Source of the DNA: Epiperipatus broadwayi
Taxonomy: Eukaryota > Onychophora > Udeonychophora > Euonychophora > Peripatidae
Assembly (NCBI GenBank): GCA_028023455.1
Contig: JAQFVV010013079.1
Span: forward strand, 186,001 to 250,000
Length of the DNA stretch: 64,000 nucleotides
Direction: 5' to 3'
Position 1 is the stretch's first letter. Every line of letters begins with the position of its first letter. The notes below the pieces were generated by a model. The model saw nothing but the letters and a program-made list of their open reading frames with translations. It did not search any database and was not told the DNA's origin. Of this stretch, positions 58,271 through 64,000 are shown one piece after another. Made by a program: the position numbers and the translations under genes.

Positions 58271-58727
58271 TATTTATATGAGATATTACAGCAAAATAGA
58301 GGAAGTGGTGAATTTGGTAAATTTATATTTAGTTAGTAAAATTTTATAATTATATAAATAATAATCACTAAACTAGTTATAATCTTCAATTAATAGCATT
58401 TACAAATCATTTAACAAATATTGATGATAGAATAATTGCACTAATCAATAGATGAAATTATTGTTAAATTTTTAAATTAAAATTTAATGCGTCATTTAAA
58501 TAATGATTTTGCAATAATTTCTCTTCAAACATTCATCACAATCAAAATGATTTTATAGTTTCAATATATATATATATATGAACATTTATAGATAATTTTT
58601 CAAAAAAATTGCACAATTCTTCTCTAATTGTATTGTAATTGACATTCCTTTATTAAATCCATTATTAAAGAAATTAATAGCATTTGTTTAAACATTTTAA
58701 ACTCAATTATCATCATCATCATCATTA

Positions 58728-59348
58728 TCAACCATTATCAATCCACTGCAGAATGAAGGTGTCTCCAAGTTTAATCCATCTTCTTCGATCTTTAGATTCT
58801 CTTCTCCACATCACCCCTGCACACTTTCTTATTTCATCCATCCATTTCACATGTGGTCTCTTTCTGTGTCTTTTACAATCTCTTGGAATCCAGTTTAAAA
58901 TTTCAATTGTCCATCTATTATCATCTCTTCTAGCAATATGTCCAGCCCAACTCCACTTCAATCTTTTAATTTTTTCAATGAGGTCAGTAACACCTGATTG
59001 TTCTCTTACCCATACATTGTGTTTTCGATCTCTTCTTGTTACTCCCAACATACATCCCTCCATACTTCTTTGAGTGGTCTGAAGTCTCTGTATTGCTCTT
59101 CTATTGAGTGTCCAAGTCTCAGATCCATAAGTAAGAACTGGTAAAACACATTTGTTAAAAACCTTCCTTTTCAACCACATAGGCATATTTCCTTTTAGTA
59201 TCAAGTTATTTCTACCAAAAGCACTCCAACCAAGTTTAATTCTATGATTAATTTCCTCCATTATGTTTCCATCTGCATTAATAATCTGACCAAGGTATTT
59301 GTAACTGTTAACTTCTTCTAATTCATCATAATCAATCTTTATTTTCAT
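58728..59348 (-). pseudogene. RTE ORF part 4: C-terminal domain
   Basis: In frame with part 3 apart from the TGA. YKYLGQIINADG (16-27), a VLTYGSETWTL segment (71-81) and WAGHIARRDDNRW (134-146) are the regular C-terminal words of RTE proteins, as is WIPRDCKRHRKRPHVKWMDE (153-172). Ends LQWIDNG just before the 3' UTR. Function in the family is not fully known; it probably helps in binding template RNA or target. Confidence 0.88.
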
Positions 59349-59360
59349 ATTTTGAGCAAA

Positions 59361-59915
59361 TCAATTAAACATTACTTTAGTCTTTTTAACATTTATCTTT
59401 AGTCCTACTTTCCTACTTTCATCTGATAACTCCTGCAACATTTCCTGCAGCTCTGAAGCATTATTTGCAAAAACAACTACATCATCTGCAAAATCTAAAT
59501 GACTTAAATAATCTCCATTTACTTTCACTCCTTTAGTTTCCCATTTTAATCCACAAAATACTTCTTGCAGCACTGCTGTAAAAAGTTTTGGAGATATGGA
59601 GTCACCTTGTCTTACACCTTTCTCAATGTTGACTTTCCCAGTATCATTATGTAATCTAATTGTTGCTGTTGCATTTTTATAAATATTCTTTAAAATATGA
59701 CAATATCCTGGATCTATACCTTGATGATCCAATGCTTTAATCACTGAAGAAATGTTTATAGAATCAAATGCCTTTTCATAATCTACAAATCCAAAGCATA
59801 ATGACAACTCATATTCATTTGTCCTTTCTATAACTTCTCTCAATACCTGAATATGATCTACTGTACTAAAACCACTTTTAAATCCAGCTTGTTCTCTTGG
59901 TTGGAGGAAGTCCAA
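59361..59915 (-). pseudogene. RTE ORF part 3: reverse transcriptase palm
   Basis: QPREQAGFKSGFSTVDHI (residues 5-22), FVDYEKAFDSIN (43-54, first catalytic Asp), GVRQGDSISPKLF (100-112) and LDFADDVVVFAN (140-151, the FADD form of the YADD box) are all present in order. The closing KINVKKTKVMFN is followed by TGA, after which the same frame resumes with the C-terminal segment. All catalytic residues are intact, so only the stops and frameshifts disable this domain. Confidence 0.9.
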
Positions 59916-60097
59916 TGTTCTCTGTAGACGAGTTGTAATTATCTTGGTAAAAATTTTATATAAAACTGATAAAAGGCTGATAGGTCTGTAATTTCTAATA
60001 TCTTCTTTATTACCTTTTTAAATATTAATATTATTACTGCATTCTTCCAATCATCCAGTACATCTTTTATCATTTAGACATTTAGTATATAACTTTG

Positions 60098-61030
60098 CTA
60101 AAAAATTTCTGTTTCTTCACCTGCTTCTTTTAATATATCAATTATAATTCCATCATTACCTGGAGCCTTTCCTTTCTTCATACATTTAATTGCATTTCTT
60201 ACTTCTTCATTTAAAATTCTGGGCAATTCGAAAGATGTAATAGATATAGGAGGTATTTGTTCTTTATTACTATATAATTCTTGATAAAAATTTTCTACCA
60301 ATTTCATGATGTCATCTCTCTTTTTAGTAATAATTCCATCTTTTTTTCTTATTGCAGATAAAAATTTCCTACCAATACCAAAATGTTGTTTTACATTCTT
60401 AAGACTTTTATTTTCTTCTACAGCTTTTCTTGCTAGTTCACAGTTATACTTTCTTATATCATTTTCAACTCTTTTCCGCACCATTTTACAAAATTCGAGA
60501 TATTCAATTTTTTTTAATGCATCATTTTTGTATATCTTCATATTTCTTCTTTTCTTCATAAATTCTCTAGTCTCAGTAGAAATTTTATTGGTCAATTGCT
60601 GCTTTTTTCTACCAGCTATCTTTGTTGCAGTTTTTAAAAGGCTACCAGTTATTTTCATATTAATTTCATTCAAAGCCGAATCATGTTCAAAATCTACTAA
60701 TAATTTAAACCGATTTGTAAGTTCTAATTTAAATTCATTAGAATGTTTCTGAAGATTAGGAATATCAACTGTAAATATTGTTTTTCTTAACAATTTTTGT
60801 CTTTCTAGTTTTACATTAACACATATCTTGCACCTTACTAATCGATGATCACTTCCTGTGTTAAATCTATTAAGAACATTACAATCTTGAAATATGTATT
60901 TCCTGTTAGTCAAAATATAATCCAATTCTGCTGTACCTTCATTTGGATGCTTCCATGTCCATTTCCTTTTAGCATTTTTCTCAAAAAAAGAATTCATAAT
61001 ATAAAGTTTTTCTTTTTCTGCAAACTCCAC
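60098..61030 (-). pseudogene. RTE ORF part 2: end of endonuclease, linker and start of RT
   Basis: 310-residue frame. WTWKHPNEGTAELDYIL (residues 24-40) and GSDHRLVRCKI (59-69) finish the endonuclease, including the catalytic SDH. A Lys/Arg-rich helical linker of about 200 residues follows. KGKAPGNDGI (286-295) begins the RT fingers. The frame ends prematurely at EETEIF. The sequence after it (..LAKLYTKCLN.., RNYRPISLLSVLYKIFTKII) belongs to the same protein in shifted frames. Confidence 0.85.
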
Positions 61031-61074
61031 AAGTCTATGTCCTCTCTCATTTCTATTACCATAACCAAAATTAT

Positions 61075-61677
61075 CTACAGCACTTTCATTTGTTTACCAA
61101 TTTTAGCATTAAAGTCTCCCATAACAATTTTAAAATGTTGTTTACTCTGATCAAAAGCCTTTTGTACATCCATATAAAAATCTTCTACTACTTCATCACT
61201 ATGAGAACTTGTTGGGGCATAAACCTGAATTATCTGCATTTGGTATCTGCTATTAAGTTGTATAACTAATCTTGCCACTCTGTCTGATACACCATCAATC
61301 TCCACAATATTGTTCTTCCACTTTTTATTTATAATGAATCCTACTCCACTTGTATTTCCAATATTTGTGCCTTTATAATAGAATATATGTCCACTTTTTA
61401 AATCAATTGTCTCTTCACCTTTTCTTCTAACTTCACAAAGTCCAATAATATCCCATTTAATATAAGAGAGTTCTTCTTCTAATTCTTGCAATCTTCCTTC
61501 ACTTGAAAGTGATCTGCAGTTGTAAGTACCTAAATAAAATGTTGTCATCAAATGGCAGCCTGGGTCCGCAATCAGGGGATTCTTAGCACCCTCCACCTTC
61601 GGCCACCAACCGCTGCCTTGGTTGGTGACTTTACAGCCTCCTGGGAATAAGGGCCATGCTTTATTTTTGTCTGTCAT
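61075..61677 (-). pseudogene. RTE ORF part 1: AP endonuclease
   Basis: Exonuclease-endonuclease-phosphatase fold of the LINE type. GTYNCRSLSS at about 50-59, GLCEVRRKGEE with the catalytic Glu at residue 82, a VYAPTS segment at 152-157, and MGDFNAKIG at 186-194 (metal-binding Asp and Asn). It nicks target DNA to prime reverse transcription. About 45 residues rich in Gly and Pro precede the domain; translation may start at the Met 44 residues in. The frame is lost after KQMK by a one-base change; the sequence continues SAVDNFGYGNRNERGH in another frame. Confidence 0.88.
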
Positions 61678-61980
61678 AATTGTATATATGTATTGGAAAA
61701 ATATTTATCATTTATACCAACATTCATTCTGCCCTATCAGGCATTGAGAAGAAAGACCATGGTGTTTCTTGATCTTAAACTCAGAGGTAAAAAGCCAATA
61801 AACTCACCACACTGGCTAATGCATGTTGGTGAGCAGCCCATCCATGTTTGTATACTATATAAATAAACACATAGTAATAACAGCTGCAAGTATGGAGTGG
61901 ACATTAGGAATTTTCCCTGCTCGGTTCCTTTAAGGCCTCCAAGAGGAATCAAAGGGTCTCCTTTCATTTAATAGCAAACT

Positions 61981-62689
61981 CCTTTCTGCAAATGTTATAA
62001 ATTAGAAACATTGGACATTTATCACCATATTATAATAATTATCAACTTATTTTTGTAGAATATTATTTTACATTTTACTATGGCTTAATGTGTGTGTATG
62101 TAACCACTTCCAAATAAATATAATCATTCTATAATCCAAAAAAAAGGATAAGACAACAAATAATTATAATAATCTAGAGTCTTGCAATGATTATTCAAAC
62201 CAATCTGGAATGCATTTACATATAGAAAATAAAGGTCAATTCTTATGTTTGATGTTTTGTGATGCTGTTCGAAGCGCCCTCTTCAGTAGAATCTTTTTCT
62301 GAAAGACTTCAAAATCATATCTCATTACAGCTCTTTATTATATTCTACCCTCAGCCATATTTTTCTAATCAAACTTTTTTAGAATGTCTTTGAGACAATC
62401 TTTATAAATGAGGTCTACTTTTCCCACAAAAGTTGTATTCAAATTGATTGTAACACACTTTGTTTTTAAATCTATTATTGTTTGTTTATTCATTTTGTTT
62501 ATTCATTTTGAATAATCAATCTAACAAAGATGTGTTTTTTACAAAAGTGGATCTAAAAGTATTATATCAAGCAAGATTAATAATATGTTAATTGGTTTTA
62601 AGTTTTTGCTATTCTAGTCATGAAATTGTACACAGCTACTTTAAATAAAATATTATATTATACCAAAAGAAGTCTAAATATATATTTGT
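61981..62689. other. AT-rich spacer, no gene seen
   Basis: No protein-like ORF. Two 14-bp direct repeats TTTGTTTATTCATT lie at about 62,478-62,505. Confidence 0.45.
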
Positions 62690-64000
62690 GATGGCAACTC
62701 GTATTCATTAATCTTTCTATATCTTTTTGCAATACCCAATGCAACCCACTGTGCTAAAACTATTTTTATCCATCTTGTTTTTGATTGGTTAAAATCTAAA
62801 GTTTGTTGTCCATAAATTATAATTATTTTGGTAAAAGAATTGTATAGAACTGGTGGAAGATTAATAGGTCTACAATGTCTAATGTCTTTTTATTGCATAT
62901 TAAATTTTTCCAATCATTTTATACATCTTTATCATTTAAACATTTGGCATATAACTATGCTATAACTTTTCTATATCTTCAGTTGCTTCTTTTAAAATAT
63001 CAATCATAATTTCATCATTGTGATGAGGCATCTGCTTCTATAAGCATTCTCACAGTGATTAAAACATTGGATCATCAAGATATTGATACAATATATTGTC
63101 ATATTCTGAAGAATATTTATCAAAATGTAATAATTAGATTACATAATAATACATAGAAGATTAACATTGAAAAGGGTGTATGGCATGGTGATTTCTTATC
63201 TCCAAAACATTTTACAGCATTTTCATAAAGTGAGTTAAAAATGAAAATCTAAGGAACTAATAGTAAATGGAGATTATTTAATTCATCTAGATTTTTCAGA
63301 CTTTGCAAATAATGCTTCAAAGCATGAATAAATACTACAAGAGTTAATCAGATGAAAGTAAGAAAGTATGACTAAAAATAAAGGTTAAAATAATATTCAA
63401 TAGATGTTCTCAGAAAAAGAAAATAAAGATTGGCATTTCATTAATTAGAAGAAATTAACAATTTTAAATAGTTTGATTAGATTATTAATACATATGGAAA
63501 CGTAATGATGAAATGGAATTAGGTGCTTTGAATAAAAATAACAGTATTAAAAGGAAATTTACTTATATGATTGAAAATGAACATTTTTTAAAATGTGTTT
63601 TACTAGTTTTTACTTACGAATTTGATATGAGGACATTTAATAAATGAGCAATATAGAGCAATATAGAGACTTCATACCATTCATGGAATTATAAAGAGAT
63701 GCATACTAAGGATAACAGGAAGGAATAAAAAATGAAATATTTGGGTGGGAGAAAAAATAGGTATTACTGACATTGTTGAAAGAATTGAGAGACTAAAATG
63801 AAGCTAGAGGTTGAATGTATTACTAGAAGAGAAGAGATGGGGAACTGATGTGTTAAAGTGGATCCCAAGAAATTCTAATAGAATGAAAAAGAGAACACAT
63901 GTGAGATAAATGGACAAAATAGGGAAATATATTGATATGATCTAGAAAGGGAGGTTAGAGGTTAGAAAAACTACATTAGGCTTAGAGACTACCATCCTGC
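62690..64000 (+). mobile_element. RTE-type LINE copy 4 with an inverted 5' segment, runs off the window
   Basis: 62,690-63,018 is minus-strand RTE sequence matching about 59,795-60,157 of copy 3. At 63,019 the orientation flips, and the sequence to the window end is plus-strand RTE starting at the base equivalent to about 59,778 and running into the C-terminal region. So a segment from just upstream of the breakpoint is inverted in front of the 3' part, with only about 15 bp missing. This is the structure left by twin priming. Many stops; the 3' end lies beyond the window. Confidence 0.8.

Larger units (their letters stand above)
58700..61980 (-). mobile_element. Nearly full-length RTE-type LINE copy 3
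   Basis: About 3.28 kb, the usual RTE length. In sense order on the minus strand: a GC-richer 5' region (61,980-61,680), an AP endonuclease, a linker, the RT, a C-terminal domain and a short 3' UTR ending in a (GATGAT)n-type tail (58,711-58,728), typical of RTE elements. The single long ORF is broken by a frameshift near 61,078, further frameshifts and a stop between 60,100 and 59,930, and a TGA at 59,358-59,360. Far better preserved than the other RTE copies here, so it is the youngest. Confidence 0.9.

Noticed and set aside
58684-59073. 129-codon plus-strand ORF starting with a His run
   Set aside because: It is the antisense of the RTE C-terminal domain and its (GATGAT)n tail.
1-64000. 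CRISPR arrays, bacterial operons, ribosomal RNA genes
   Set aside because: No regularly spaced repeats, no long dense ORFs and no rRNA-like sequence; the content is that of a eukaryotic, repeat-rich region.

Overview
The window is very AT-rich eukaryotic DNA. It has long non-coding stretches, many (TA)n/(TG)n microsatellites, and no convincing intact host gene. It looks like intergenic or intronic sequence of an invertebrate animal. That inference rests on the element mix: RTE-type LINEs, several Penelope-like elements (PLEs) with GIY-YIG nucleases, a ZBED/FAM200-type hAT, mariner, LTR-like repeats and a decayed tRNA-Gly(UCC). I cannot name the species; a mollusc or chelicerate would fit, with low confidence.

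Layout. 66-1179: TA-flanked mariner-like MITE. 1.62-5.19 kb: decayed RTE LINE (+) interrupted by a mariner at 3245-4123. 5.2-5.7 kb: 3' end of another LINE (-). 10.5 kb: tRNA-Gly-like sequence. 10,686-12,300: hAT with a perfect 8-bp target duplication and a dead transposase. 12.6-16.8 kb: six inverted-repeat elements side by side, two of them PLE relics with GIY-YIG remnants. 20.5-23.2 kb: the best PLE (RT plus GIY-YIG, minus strand, a few lesions). 23.24-24.99 and 33.21-34.82 kb: an oppositely oriented pair of LTR-like repeats. 29.2-30.1 kb: two copies of palindromic family IR1. 30.4 kb: piggyBac-like terminus. 31.2 kb: palindrome with a 17-bp target duplication. 31.7-32.05, 35.4-37.3, 37.9-38.3 and 42.8 kb: LINE fragments. 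40.1-40.95 kb: composite IR1. 44.2-50.3 kb: more palindromes, including a second palindromic PLE2. 55.2 kb: unexplained GC-richer ORF. 58.7-61.98 kb: almost full-length RTE (-) with a few stops and frameshifts. 62.69 kb to the end: an RTE copy with a 5' inversion.

The main unifying observation is a hammerhead-ribozyme-like core: CTGANGA, a short stem-loop, then GAAA. It recurs near the 3' end of the PLEs and inside several otherwise unrelated palindromic families (IR1, IR2, IR4, IR6, IR10). Stem II pairing is kept by compensatory or wobble changes between copies. Together with 11-17 bp flanking duplications on IR1 and IR7, this suggests that many short palindromes here are non-autonomous retroelements mobilised by PLE- or LINE-type machinery. 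All element genes are defective in this window; none appears to serve the host.
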